Part shown: positions 30,052-39,686 of the stretch, piece by piece
How positions within the stretch are numbered: position 1 is the first letter of the stretch
How the letters are laid out: each line of letters starts with the position of its first letter
NCBI RefSeq assembly: GCF_016899935.1
Contig: NZ_JACJJK010000011.1
Location: forward strand, 1-48,775
Source of the DNA: Olsenella uli
Lineage (GTDB): Bacteria; Actinomycetota; Coriobacteriia; Coriobacteriales; Atopobiaceae
DNA: 48,775 nucleotides
Direction of reading: 5' to 3'
Made by a program: the position numbers and the translations under genes
The notes under the pieces: model-generated
The model's database searches: none
Told to the model about the DNA's origin: nothing
Seen by the model: the letters and a program-made list of their open reading frames with translations, nothing else

Positions 30052-33000
30052 CTACCCCAGGATCCTCCCGCTCCGCTCGGCGAGGTCGGCCAGGCGCGGG
30101 CCCGCGGCGGCGACCGCGTCATCGTCCGCGCGCCAGCTCCAGTTGCCGCTCGCGACGCCGGGCACGTTCATGCGCGCCTCGTCGCCGAGGCCGAGCACGT
30201 CCTGCAGCGGCACGATCGCCACGTCGGCGTCGCTCGCGAGCACGCGGCGCAGGATGCCGTCCGCGACCTCGACGGCCTCCTCGCGCTCCAGGCCGTAGCG
30301 CTCCTCGCAGAAGCCGACCAGCGTCTGGTTGTCATGCGTTCCCGTGTAGGCCACGGTCTCGGGGCGCGGCACGTAGCCCTCGCGCACGTCGGAGTCGGAG
30401 AACTGCGCCACGTCCATGCCGGGAAAGCCCGTCGCGGCCACGAGCGCGCGCACGGCCGGCGTGATCGCGCCCAGGTCCTCGGCGATGAACGGCAGCGGCC
30501 CAAACTGGCGGTGCGCCGCCTCGAAGAGCTCGAGCCCCGGCCCGAAGGCGTAGGCGCCGTCGCGCGCGGTCTTACCCGCCGGGATGCCGAAGTACGACAT
30601 GAACCCGATGAAGTGGTCGAGCCGCACCACGTCGTAGAGCGCCAGCATCCGGCTGAAGCGACGCAGCCACCAGCCGAAGTTCTGCTCGCGCAGGATGTCC
30701 CAGCGGAAGGCCGGGTTGCCCCAGTTCTGGCCGTCGGGCGCGAAGGCGTCTCCGGGCGCGCCGGCCTCACGGCGGGCATAGCCCCGCTCGTCAAGGTCAA
30801 AGATGTCGGGCTCGCTCCAGACGTCGGCGGAGTCGGCCGAGACGAACATCGGCATGTCGCCGATGATCCTCACGCCGCGCGCGTGTGCGTACTCGAGCAG
30901 GTCGTCCCACTCTCGCTGGAACTCGAACTGCAGGCGGCGGTGCGCCTCGATCGCATGGCGCAGCTTGCGGTCGGAGGCCAGGCGCGGCGAGTAGGTGCGG
31001 TAGGGCTCCGGCCACTCCTGCCAGGGCTTCTCGCCCAGCAGCTCCTTGCACGCGCGGAAGATCGCGTACGGCGTGAGCCAGTAGTCGTTCTCGTCGCAGA
31101 ATCGCAGGTACTCCGGGTCGTTGCCGATGCGCTCCAGCCGTGCGAGCGCCGCCGGAGCCGGCAGCTCCAGCAGGCCGATGTTGCCCGCGAAGGCGCCGAG
31201 GCCCGCATACGGCGAGCCGAACCTGTCCGTGGGGTTGACCGGCAGGACCTGCCAGTACTTCTGCCCCGCCGCGGCGAGCCAGTCCACGAAGCGGCGCGCC
31301 GGGGCGCCGAGCGTGCCGGGCCAGCCGCCGTTGGGCACGGAGGTGACGTGGCAGAGCACGCCCATGCCACGCTCGAGCGGGGCCTGCAGGCGCGCGGACT
31401 CGTGGAAGTGCAGCACGGCGGTGCCGAGCGGCCAGAGGAAGACCTCCGCCTGGCCGTGGCTCACGCGCGGCGCCGTGCCGGAGACCACGTCGCTCACCTG
31501 GCGGCCGCCCACCGGGACCTTCACCGTGCGCGCGTCGGAGAGGCTCGCGTTGACGAGCACGCAGACGCGCTCGTCCCCCGCGCCGGTGCGCCAGAAGCCA
31601 AAGACGTCCTCGCCGGACGAGAAGGGCTCGAACTCGCCGTCCACCAGCAGGTCCGGCAGCATCCGCCGCAGGGCGATCGCGTTGCGGTAGATGTCGGTGC
31701 AGTCGCGCCGGCCGTCGTCCCACGGGAAGCTCGCGCGGTTGTACGGGTCGCGGAAGCCCTCGGCGCCGCGCTCGTCGCCGTAGTAGACGCACGGGACGCC
31801 GGGCAGCGTCATCTGCAGCAGCGCCATCACCCACAGGCGCGACTTCGCGAGGCTCGCCTGCTCCTCGGAGAGGCGCCAGGTCGCGCGCTCCTCCTCGGGC
31901 ACCGAGTCCGGGTCGGGCGCGCCGCCGAGGACCGTGAACAGGCGCTCGCGGTCGTGGCTGCCCACCAGGTTGAGCGCCGAGTAGAAGTTGTCACGCGGGT
32001 AGTTCTCGCGCAGCTCCTCCAGGCGCATGGCCAGCTCGCCGGCGGTGATGTCGCGCCGGATGTAGGAGAGGAGCGCCGTGCGCACAGGGTAGTTCATCGT
32101 GGCGTCCAGCTCGGCGCCCTCGAAGTACTGGCGCAGCTTGCCGTAGGCCATCTTGTGGGACGCGTCCTCCCACACCTCGCCGATCAGCACGCCGTCGGGC
32201 TTCTCGGCGAGCAGGGCGCGCTTGATCTGCACGATGAACTCGTCGGTGAGCTCGTCGGCCACGTCGAGGCGCCAGCCGCGCGCGCCCTGGCGCAGCCAGT
32301 GGCGAATCACGCCGGCGCGCCCGCACACCAGCTCGTGGAAGGCGTCACAGTCGGGACGTATCGAGGGGAGGTTCTGGTCGCCCCACCAGCCGGCGTAGGT
32401 GCCGTCGTCGTTGAAGGTGAACCAGTCTCGGTAGGGCGAGGCGTCGCCCTGCCAGGCGCCCGGCTCGCGGTAGGTGCCAAAGCGGTTGAGGTAGCGCGAG
32501 TCGGCGCCCACGTGGTTGAAGACGCCGTCCAGGATGATCGAGATCCCGTGCTCCTCGGCGTCCACGCAGAGGGCCCGGAAGCTCTCCTCGTCGCCGAGCA
32601 TCGGGTCGATGCTGAGGTAGTCCGCCGTGTCGTAGCGGTGGTTGCTTGCCGCCTCGAAGATCGGGTTGAGGTAGAGCGCCGTCACGCCCAGGTCCTCCAG
32701 ATAGCCGAGCTTCTCGCGGATACCCTCGAGCGTGCCGCCGTAGAAGTCCCAGCGGGCGATGCCGCCCTCGGGCGTACGGGCGTAGGTGGGCGGCGTGTCC
32801 CAGTCCTCGACCAGGGCGCGCTCCGGCCCGCCGCCGCGGCGCTGCGCGAGGGCGGCCTCCGCCCGCTCGCGCCAGTCCTCCCCGCGCGCAAAGCGGTCCG
32901 GGAAGATCTGGTAGACGATGCCCTCTCGGTACCATCGGGGCTGGCGGGCGCGGGGCGTGAACACCGTGATCTGGAACGACGGCGGGTCCCCGTAGGCAAA

Positions 33001-33318
33001 GGCCCCCTCGCCGGTGACCCAGCCCGGGCGGGCGCCGTAGCGCCACACAGCGCCGTCGCTCGCCTCGATGTCGAAGCTGTACCAGACGACGCCGGTCTCG
33101 GCCGGCTTGTACGTGGCGGTGAAGCGCAGGCCCCCGGCGTGCTCGGCGCCGCGCATCTCGATGAGCTCCTCGCCGTGAGCGTCGGTCCACACGCGCAGCG
33201 TGCAGAAGGTGACGTCGTCCTCCCACACGTCTATGCTCAGCGAAACGGTGCCGCCCAGCTGGACGGCACCGAATGGGGACCGGTACTCACGCTCTGAGGT
33301 GACGTGACGTGCTTTCAA
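30052..33318 (-). CDS. Fused GH13 alpha-glucan hydrolase and GH77 4-alpha-glucanotransferase
   Basis: 1088 residues made of two enzymes. Residues 1-640 are a neopullulanase/cyclomaltodextrinase-like GH13 with an N-terminal beta domain, nucleophile D352 (GWRLDVAD), acid E381 (LIGEVWED) and D456 (LVGSHDRE). From about 647 (RGMGVLCHVTSVPNGG) to the end is a MalQ-type GH77 with VRLDHFIGF, FIAEDLGAI and TGTHDNQT. The first opens linear or branched maltodextrins, the second rearranges them. It is the last gene of the glycogen operon, starting three bases after glgA. The start codon at 33318 is preceded by the end of glgA. Fused forms of this kind are known in gut Gram-positives. Confidence 0.93.
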   Translation of the reverse strand: MKARHVTSEREYRSPFGAVQLGGTVSLSIDVWEDDVTFCTLRVWTDAHGEELIEMRGAEHAGGLRFTATYKPAETGVVWYSFDIEASDGAVWRYGARPGWVTGEGAFAYGDPPSFQITVFTPRARQPRWYREGIVYQIFPDRFARGEDWRERAEAALAQRRGGGPERALVEDWDTPPTYARTPEGGIARWDFYGGTLEGIREKLGYLEDLGVTALYLNPIFEAASNHRYDTADYLSIDPMLGDEESFRALCVDAEEHGISIILDGVFNHVGADSRYLNRFGTYREPGAWQGDASPYRDWFTFNDDGTYAGWWGDQNLPSIRPDCDAFHELVCGRAGVIRHWLRQGARGWRLDVADELTDEFIVQIKRALLAEKPDGVLIGEVWEDASHKMAYGKLRQYFEGAELDATMNYPVRTALLSYIRRDITAGELAMRLEELRENYPRDNFYSALNLVGSHDRERLFTVLGGAPDPDSVPEEERATWRLSEEQASLAKSRLWVMALLQMTLPGVPCVYYGDERGAEGFRDPYNRASFPWDDGRRDCTDIYRNAIALRRMLPDLLVDGEFEPFSSGEDVFGFWRTGAGDERVCVLVNASLSDARTVKVPVGGRQVSDVVSGTAPRVSHGQAEVFLWPLGTAVLHFHESARLQAPLERGMGVLCHVTSVPNGGWPGTLGAPARRFVDWLAAAGQKYWQVLPVNPTDRFGSPYAGLGAFAGNIGLLELPAPAALARLERIGNDPEYLRFCDENDYWLTPYAIFRACKELLGEKPWQEWPEPYRTYSPRLASDRKLRHAIEAHRRLQFEFQREWDDLLEYAHARGVRIIGDMPMFVSADSADVWSEPDIFDLDERGYARREAGAPGDAFAPDGQNWGNPAFRWDILREQNFGWWLRRFSRMLALYDVVRLDHFIGFMSYFGIPAGKTARDGAYAFGPGLELFEAAHRQFGPLPFIAEDLGAITPAVRALVAATGFPGMDVAQFSDSDVREGYVPRPETVAYTGTHDNQTLVGFCEERYGLEREEAVEVADGILRRVLASDADVAIVPLQDVLGLGDEARMNVPGVASGNWSWRADDDAVAAAGPRLADLAERSGRILG

Positions 33319-33321
33319 GCG

Positions 33322-34821
33322 CTACCTGTCTCTCCTCTTGTTGTACCGAATGATCTCCGGGTGGAGGTCATGGTAGATGTCCATGTAGTCGTTCGCGGCG
33401 CGGCGCCAGCTGAAGTCCGTGTCCATGGCCTGGAGCTGGAGCTGGTGCCAGGCCTCGGGCTCGGTCCAGAAGATCTCGCAGGCGCCGAGCAGGGTGTCGG
33501 CCATCTCGTCGGCGTTCATGTTGGCGAACGAGAAGCCCGTGCCCTCGCCGGTGTACTTGTTGTACGGCGTGACGGAGTCGCGCAGGCCGCCGGTCTCGCG
33601 CACCACGGGCAGGGTGCCGTAGCGCATGGCGATCATCTGCGACAGGCCGCACGGCTCGAACTCGGACGGCATGAGCAGCAGGTCGCCGCCCGCGTACATC
33701 CGGTGCGAGAGCGCGTTGTCAAAGGCGATGCGCGCGCACATCTGGTCGCCGTACTTGGCATCGAAGTAGCGGAACGCGTCCTCGTGGTCCTTGTCGCCCG
33801 TGCCGAGAATCGCCACCTGGACGCCGCGCTGCATGAGGTGGTCCATCGCGTAGCGCACGAGGCCCAGGCCCTTCTGGTCCGTGAGGCGGCCGATGGAGAC
33901 GACGAGCGGGCGCGTGGGGTCCTGGGCCAGGCCCAGCTCCTCCTGGAGAGCGCGCTTGCACTCCGCCTTGTTCTCCAGCTCCTTGGCCGTGTAGTTGGCC
34001 GGGATCATGGGGTCGGTCGCGGGGTCCCAGATGGTCTGGTCGATGCCGTTCAGGATGCCGCGCAGCACGTTCTGGCGACGGCGGAAGATGTCGTCGAGGC
34101 CCTCGCCGTAGAAGGGCATCTGCAGCTCGTAGGCGTAGCTCGGGCTCACCGTGGTGAGGAAGTCCGTGTAGCAGAGGGCGCCCTTCATGTAGTTGATGGA
34201 GTCGCGGTCGCAGTAGAGCTGGTCGCGCGCGGCGGGGATGTGGGCGAGGCCCAGCACCTCCTCGAGGACCTTGTCGCTGTACTGGCCCTGGAACTTCACG
34301 TTGTGGATCGTGAAGACGGTCTTGACGCCCGCGCACTGCGGGACCTGCTGGTAGAACTCGCGCAGGAAGACGCAGCAGAGCGCCGTCTGCCAGTCGTTGC
34401 AGTGCAGGACGTCGCACTCGAGCTCCGGCACCTTGGCGATGGCCTCGCAGATGGCCTTGGAGAAGAACGCGAAGCGCTCGCCGTCGTCGAAGTAGCCGTA
34501 GAGGCCGTCACGCTTGAAGTAGGCCTCGTTGTCCACGAAGTAGAAGTCCAGGTCCTGCAGGGTGAGCTTCTCGATGCCGCAGTACTCGTTGCGCCAGGCG
34601 AGCGGCACGTAGAAGTCCGCCACGTGCTTCATCTGGTCCTTGTACTCCTGCGGGATGCTGGCGTACTTGGGCAGGATCACGGCGACGCGGGCGCCGGCGT
34701 GCTTGAGGGCGCGGGGCAGCGATCCCGCCACGTCACCCAGGCCGCCCGTCTTGGCAAAGGGAACGGCCTCGGAGGACGCGAAGAGCACGCGGATCTTCCT
34801 GCGCTTGGCTGTGGTTGCCAT
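33322..34821 (-). CDS. glgA: Glycogen synthase (ADP-glucose), GT5
   Basis: 499 residues. N-terminal ADP-glucose motif PFAKTGGLGDVAGSLPRAL and the HCNDWQTA block, C-terminal acceptor region with SEFEPCGLSQMIAMRYG and RETGGLRD. Adds glucose from ADP-glucose to the glycogen chain. Fourteen bases from glgD. Catalytic Glu lies in MPSEFEPCGL. Confidence 0.97.
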   Translation of the reverse strand: MATTAKRRKIRVLFASSEAVPFAKTGGLGDVAGSLPRALKHAGARVAVILPKYASIPQEYKDQMKHVADFYVPLAWRNEYCGIEKLTLQDLDFYFVDNEAYFKRDGLYGYFDDGERFAFFSKAICEAIAKVPELECDVLHCNDWQTALCCVFLREFYQQVPQCAGVKTVFTIHNVKFQGQYSDKVLEEVLGLAHIPAARDQLYCDRDSINYMKGALCYTDFLTTVSPSYAYELQMPFYGEGLDDIFRRRQNVLRGILNGIDQTIWDPATDPMIPANYTAKELENKAECKRALQEELGLAQDPTRPLVVSIGRLTDQKGLGLVRYAMDHLMQRGVQVAILGTGDKDHEDAFRYFDAKYGDQMCARIAFDNALSHRMYAGGDLLLMPSEFEPCGLSQMIAMRYGTLPVVRETGGLRDSVTPYNKYTGEGTGFSFANMNADEMADTLLGACEIFWTEPEAWHQLQLQAMDTDFSWRRAANDYMDIYHDLHPEIIRYNKRRDR

Positions 34822-34835
34822 ACGTCCCTCCCCGC

Positions 34836-35930
34836 CTACTCGTGGGCCTTCTCGGTGATGAGGACCTCCTCGGGCGTGCCGCGCAGCTCGGTGCCTGCGG
34901 GGACCACGTTGCCGCGGTCCACGATGGCGTTCTCGACGCGCGCGCCGCTCTTGACGACGCAGCCCTGCATCACGATGGAGTTGCGGATCGTGGCGCCCGC
35001 CTCGACGATGACGTTGCGGCCGAGGATGGAGTCGCTCACGCTGCCGTAGATGCGGTCGCCCGAGGCCACGGCGGAGTTGAGCACGCGGGAGCCCACCTCG
35101 AACTTGGCGGGAGGCGTGTCGTGCGTCTTGGTCTTGATCGAGCGGTCGGCGGGGAAGAGCTCGGCGGTGATGCGCGGGTCGAGCAGGTCCATGTTGGCGC
35201 GGAAGTAGGCGCGCTTGTTGAAGATCGGCGCGACGTAGCCGTTGAAGTCGTAGGTGCGCACGTCCACGCGGCCGAAGTCGCCCGTCATGGCCTCGAAGAT
35301 GTCGAGGTAGTCCGTCGGCGCGTACCAGTCGAACATGTCGAGCAGGAGCTGACGGTTAATGACGAAGCAGTCGAGGAACATCGTGTCGCCGAAGTTGACG
35401 CCCTGGCGCACGCCCTGGACGCGGCCGTCGATGACGTCGAAGGCCGTCACGTCGGCGTCCTTCTCGGAGGCCGTCTTGGTGAGGACGGTGATGTCCGCGC
35501 CGGAGGCCTTGTGGGCCGCGTAGACCTCGTCGAGGTCGATGTTGAAGACGAAGTTGGCCGTCGAGCAGATCACGGCGTCGGCGCTGCTGCGCGTGAAGTA
35601 GGCCTTGTTGTGGATGAGGTCGCGCAGCAGGAAGCGGGCGCCGGTGCGCGAGGTGCCGAACGCGGAGCCGGGCAGGATGAACAGGCCGCCGTTCTTGCGG
35701 TCGAGGTCCCAGTCCTTGCCGGAGCCCACGTGGTCGATGATCGAGCGGTAGTTGTACGGCATGACCATGCCCACGGTGCGGATCCCGCAGTTCACGAGGT
35801 TCGACAGGGCAAAGTCGACGAGGCGATAGCGGCTGAAGTACGGCAGCGACGCCACGGGGCGGCTCTCGGTGAGCGCGCTGGACTCCTTGGCGGAGTAGTT
35901 GCAGGTGATGAGGCCGATGACCTTCTCCAT
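34836..35930 (-). CDS. glgD: GlgD, glucose-1-phosphate adenylyltransferase paralogue
   Basis: 364 residues. Resembles GlgC in the fold (nucleotidyltransferase plus left-handed beta helix) but has MEKVIGLITCNYSAKESSAL at the start where GlgC has the GGQGSRLG loop, so it is likely catalytically weak. GlgD pairs with GlgC in Firmicutes-type enzymes to raise activity. Two bases from glgC. C-terminal repeats (SVSDSILGRNVIVEAGATI) are beta-helix. Confidence 0.95.
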   Translation of the reverse strand: MEKVIGLITCNYSAKESSALTESRPVASLPYFSRYRLVDFALSNLVNCGIRTVGMVMPYNYRSIIDHVGSGKDWDLDRKNGGLFILPGSAFGTSRTGARFLLRDLIHNKAYFTRSSADAVICSTANFVFNIDLDEVYAAHKASGADITVLTKTASEKDADVTAFDVIDGRVQGVRQGVNFGDTMFLDCFVINRQLLLDMFDWYAPTDYLDIFEAMTGDFGRVDVRTYDFNGYVAPIFNKRAYFRANMDLLDPRITAELFPADRSIKTKTHDTPPAKFEVGSRVLNSAVASGDRIYGSVSDSILGRNVIVEAGATIRNSIVMQGCVVKSGARVENAIVDRGNVVPAGTELRGTPEEVLITEKAHE

Positions 35931-35932
35931 GA

Positions 35933-37081
35933 CTAGTTCTCCCCCTTCCCGACCACGACGTCGTTGCCGATGACGGCGGTGTCCTTGGTCTGGTCGACGC
36001 TTCCGACGCTGACGTTCTCCTCCACCACGGAGTTCTCGCCGAGGATCGCGCGCACGACGTTGGCGCCGTCCTTGACCACGGCGCCGGGCAGCAGCACCGA
36101 GTCGATGACGGTGGCCCGCTCGCCGACGTAGGCGTCGGTCGAGAGGATCGAGTGTTTGACGGTGCCGTAGACCTGGCAGCCGTTGGCGATCAGGGCGTCG
36201 TCGATCGTGCCGTCCTTGCCCACGAACGCGGGCGGGCGCGTGGAGGAGTTGCTCATGATCGGGAAGTCGGTGCTGAAGATGTCGAAGGCGGGGTTGGGCC
36301 CGAGGAGGTCCATGCTCGTCTCGTGGTAGCTGGAGATGGTGCCGACGTCACGCCAGAAGCCCTCGAACTTGTAGGTGAAGAGTCGCTTGCCGGCGTCCAG
36401 GAGCTTGGGGATGATGTCGCCGCCGAAGTCGTGGGACGAGTTCTGGTCGTTGGCGTCCTCCTTGAGGGTGCTGACGAGAAGGTCGGCATTGAAGATGTAG
36501 ATGCCCATGGAGGCGAGGTTTGAGTCGGGCTTCTTGGGCTTCTCGGAGAACTTGGTGATGCGGCCGTCCGGGTCGGCGGTCAGGATGCCGAAGCGGGAGG
36601 CCTCCTCCCACGGCACCGGCATGACGGCGATCGTGAGGTCGGCGTTGTTGGCCTTGTGGGTGGCCAGCATGTCGGCGTAGTCCATGCGGTAGAGCTGGTC
36701 GCCGGAGAGGATGAGCACGTACTCCGGGTCGTTGGTCTCGATGTAGCCGAGGTTCTGCGTCACGGCGTCAGCGGTGCCCTCGTACCAGGCGCCGCCGGTC
36801 TGCGTGGCAAACGGCGGCAGGATGGCGACGCCACCGCCGCGCTCGTCGAGGTTCCAGGCCTCACCGGTTCCGATGTAGCTGTGCAGCAGGTACGGACGGT
36901 ACTGCGTGAGCACGCCGACCGTGTTGATGCCCGAGTTCGCGCAGTTCGACAGAGCAAAGTCGATAATGCGGAACTTGCCACCGAACGAAACGGCGGGCTT
37001 TGCCACGTTGCTCGTCAGCGCACCGAGGCGACTGCCCTGCCCTCCGGCGAGGAGCATTGCGATGCACTCTTTCTTGCTCAT
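35933..37081 (-). CDS. glgC: Glucose-1-phosphate adenylyltransferase
   Basis: 382 residues from ATG 37081 after AAAGGAG; an in-frame earlier ATG lacks a site. Makes ADP-glucose, the first step of glycogen synthesis. Catalytic loop [15 protein letters not shown] (residues 9-23), [10 protein letters not shown] and the FWRDVGTI glucose-1-phosphate region are intact. The C-terminal left-handed beta helix is present. Operon order glgB-glgP-glgC-glgD-glgA-GH13/GH77. Confidence 0.96.
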   Translation of the reverse strand: MSKKECIAMLLAGGQGSRLGALTSNVAKPAVSFGGKFRIIDFALSNCANSGINTVGVLTQYRPYLLHSYIGTGEAWNLDERGGGVAILPPFATQTGGAWYEGTADAVTQNLGYIETNDPEYVLILSGDQLYRMDYADMLATHKANNADLTIAVMPVPWEEASRFGILTADPDGRITKFSEKPKKPDSNLASMGIYIFNADLLVSTLKEDANDQNSSHDFGGDIIPKLLDAGKRLFTYKFEGFWRDVGTISSYHETSMDLLGPNPAFDIFSTDFPIMSNSSTRPPAFVGKDGTIDDALIANGCQVYGTVKHSILSTDAYVGERATVIDSVLLPGAVVKDGANVVRAILGENSVVEENVSVGSVDQTKDTAVIGNDVVVGKGEN

Positions 37082-37110
37082 ACCCCCACTCCTTTCGACA
37101 ACCAAATGCA

Positions 37111-37127
37111 CGGGGGCGCGGCCCCCG
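37111..37127 (-). terminator. Small hairpin between glgP and glgC
   Basis: CGGGGGC-GCG-GCCCCCG, perfect seven-base arms. No T-run; probably mRNA processing or attenuation. Confidence 0.4.
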
Positions 37128-37138
37128 GGACGTACCGC

Positions 37139-39574
37139 CTAAATGTGCCAGATGTCCGCCATGTACTCGCGGATAGTTCGGTCTGAGGAGAAATATCCGG
37201 CCTTGGCGGTATTGTGGAGCGCCGAGCGGTTCCACGCGCGGCGGTCTCCGTAGGCTCCGGTGAGCTCGTCGAAGGCCTGGACGTACGAGTGGAAGTCGCG
37301 CAGGACCAGGTCCGGGTCGTTGTCCACCATGAGGTAGTCGTGGATGCTCTCGAAGTTGCCCGAGAGGCGCGCGAGCGAGCCGTCGGTGAGCATGTCCACG
37401 ATGCGGCCGAGACGGTCGCGGTCGCCGTTGTACATGTCCCACGCGTAGTAGCGGCCCGAGGCGCGCAGGTCCTCGACCTCGTTGGCGCGCAGGCCGAAGA
37501 TCTTGATGTTCTCGGGGCCCACGAGGTCGGAGATCTCGATGTTGGCGCCGTCGAGGGTGCCGAGCGTGATCGCCGCGTTCATCATGAGCTTCATGTTGGA
37601 GGTGCCGGAGGCCTCGGCGCCGGCCACGCTGATCTGCTCGGAGATCTCCGCAGCGGAGTAGATGAGCTGCGCGTTGGAGACCGCGAAGTTGGGCACGAAG
37701 GCCACCTTGATCTTGTCGTTCACGCGCTCGTCGTTGTTGATGACGTCCGCGACGGAGTTGATGAGGCGGATGACCTCCTTGGCGAAGGTGTAGCTCTGGG
37801 CCGCCTTGCCGGAGAAGATGAACGCCGTCGGGCGCGGGCTGTAGCTCGGGTCCGCGAGGATGCGGTTGTAGACGTCGAGCACCTTGAAGACGTTCAGGAG
37901 CTGGCGCTTGTAGGCGTGGAAGCGCTTGACCTGCACGTCAAAGACCATGTTGGTGTCGAGCTCGACGCCCGAGGTCTCCTTGATGTAGGCGGCCAGGCGC
38001 TCCTTGTCGGCCTTCTTGGCGAGCTCCATGCCGTCGAGGAAGCTCGCGTCCTGCTCGAACGGGACGAGCTTCTCGAGCTCCATCGCGTCGCCCATCCAGC
38101 CGTCGCCGATGGCCTCGGTGATGAGCTTGGAGTAGGCCGGGTTGGCCTCGGCGAGGAAGCGACGGTGCGTGACGCCGTTGGTCTTGTTGTTGAAGCGGTG
38201 CGGCATCATCTCGTAGAACTCGTGGAAGACGCTGTCCCTGAGGATCTGCGTGTGCAGCGCGGAGACGCCGTTGATCGAGTGCGAGAAGATGATCGAGAGG
38301 TTGGCCATGCGGACCTGGCCGTCCCAGAGGATGGCGGTGTTCTGCAGGACGTTGGTCCAGTTGCCCTCGTTGGGCGAGAGGTGGTTGGCCAGGTTCTCGC
38401 GGTAGCGGCGGTCGACCTCCTCGATGAACATGTAGAGGCGCGGCAGCAGGTTGCGGAAGGTGTTGATCGGCCACTTCTCGAGCGCCTCGGGCATGACCGT
38501 GTGGTTGGTGAAGGAGATGGTCTCCTTGGCCACCTTGTAGGCGAGGTCAAAGTCCACGCCCTTCTCGTCCACGAGCAGGCGCATGAGCTCGGGGCCGCAC
38601 ATGGCGGGGTGCGTGTCGTTGGTGTGGATGCAGACGTGCTCGCCGAGGTGCTCCCAGTCGGGGCCGAACTCGCGCTCGTAGGTGCGCAGGATGGTCTGCA
38701 GGCCGGCGGAGACGAACAGGTACTCCTGCTTGAGGCGGAGCATCCGGCCGTGCTCGCCGGCGTCGTTGGGGTAGAGGATCGTGGAGATGGCCTCCACGTC
38801 CGAGCGGAACTTGTTGGCGCGCGCGTAGTCGCCGGCGTTGAAGGCGTCGAGGTCGAAGTCCTCGGTGTAGGGCTCGGCCGACCACAGGCGCAGCTTGTTC
38901 ACGACCTTGCCGCCGTAGCCGATGATGGGCACGTCGTACGGCACGGCGCGGACGATCTCGCCGCCCTCCTGGGTGAACCAGAAGTGGCCGTTCTCCTCGT
39001 GGCGCACCACCTGGCCGCCAAAGCGCACGAGCACGGCGCTGCCGTCCTTGCGGGTCTCCCACGGGAAGCCGTTGGCGAGCCAGTTGTCCGTGCGCTCGAC
39101 CTGACGGCCGCCCTCGATGTACTGGCGGAAGAGGCCGTAGCGGTAGCGCATGCCGTTGCCGTAGCCGGCCATGCCCTCGTGGGCCATGGAGTCCAGGAAG
39201 CACGCGGCCAGGCGGCCCAGGCCGCCGTTGCCGAGGCCCGGGTCGACCTCCTGGCGGCAGAGGTCCTCCAGGGTCGAGCCCATGGACTTGACGCCCGCCG
39301 CGACCACGTCACGCACGCCGAAGTTGATCAGGTAGTTGTCGAGCAGGGGACCGAGAAGGAACTCGAGGGAGAAGTAGTAGACCTTCTTGGCGCCCTTGGG
39401 GTGGGACTCGGGGAAGATGGCGCGGCCCTTGTTGGCGATGAGCTCGGCGAGGGCGTAGTAGCGCTCGTGGTCGGCAAGCTCCTCGAAGGGGGTGCCGTAG
39501 CGCGTGAGGCACGCCTCGCGGTACTGCTCGACGAAGTCCTGCTCGTTCTCGAAGATCTTGGTGTTGTCAGTCAA
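37139..39574 (-). CDS. glgP: Glycogen/maltodextrin phosphorylase
   Basis: 811 residues from a TTG start at 39574, with AAGGAG (39580-39585) five bases before. The in-frame ATG at 39589 lies upstream of that site and has none of its own. Releases glucose-1-phosphate from glycogen with pyridoxal phosphate. The PLP block is GTSNMKLMMNAAITLGTLDG with the lysine at about K662. VVAGAEAS-type acceptor residues lie just before it. Present in the same operon as the synthetic genes. Confidence 0.95.
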   Translation of the reverse strand: MTDNTKIFENEQDFVEQYREACLTRYGTPFEELADHERYYALAELIANKGRAIFPESHPKGAKKVYYFSLEFLLGPLLDNYLINFGVRDVVAAGVKSMGSTLEDLCRQEVDPGLGNGGLGRLAACFLDSMAHEGMAGYGNGMRYRYGLFRQYIEGGRQVERTDNWLANGFPWETRKDGSAVLVRFGGQVVRHEENGHFWFTQEGGEIVRAVPYDVPIIGYGGKVVNKLRLWSAEPYTEDFDLDAFNAGDYARANKFRSDVEAISTILYPNDAGEHGRMLRLKQEYLFVSAGLQTILRTYEREFGPDWEHLGEHVCIHTNDTHPAMCGPELMRLLVDEKGVDFDLAYKVAKETISFTNHTVMPEALEKWPINTFRNLLPRLYMFIEEVDRRYRENLANHLSPNEGNWTNVLQNTAILWDGQVRMANLSIIFSHSINGVSALHTQILRDSVFHEFYEMMPHRFNNKTNGVTHRRFLAEANPAYSKLITEAIGDGWMGDAMELEKLVPFEQDASFLDGMELAKKADKERLAAYIKETSGVELDTNMVFDVQVKRFHAYKRQLLNVFKVLDVYNRILADPSYSPRPTAFIFSGKAAQSYTFAKEVIRLINSVADVINNDERVNDKIKVAFVPNFAVSNAQLIYSAAEISEQISVAGAEASGTSNMKLMMNAAITLGTLDGANIEISDLVGPENIKIFGLRANEVEDLRASGRYYAWDMYNGDRDRLGRIVDMLTDGSLARLSGNFESIHDYLMVDNDPDLVLRDFHSYVQAFDELTGAYGDRRAWNRSALHNTAKAGYFSSDRTIREYMADIWHI

Positions 39575-39657
39575 GATAACTCCTTGCATCAGGGCGACGC
39601 GTACTCGGGGGCGCGCGGCTGCGGCCGCGCAGGGAGGCGTCGCGGGTCCTCCCGGTT

Positions 39658-39679
39658 GGGGCCGCCCGAGGGCGGCCCC
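39658..39679 (-). terminator. Hairpin after glgB
   Basis: Perfect ten-base arms GGGGCCGCCC and GGGCGGCCCC with a two-base loop, eight bases past the glgB stop. No T-run on the operon strand, so it may only lower downstream transcription. Confidence 0.5.
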
Positions 39680-39686
39680 TGTAAGC

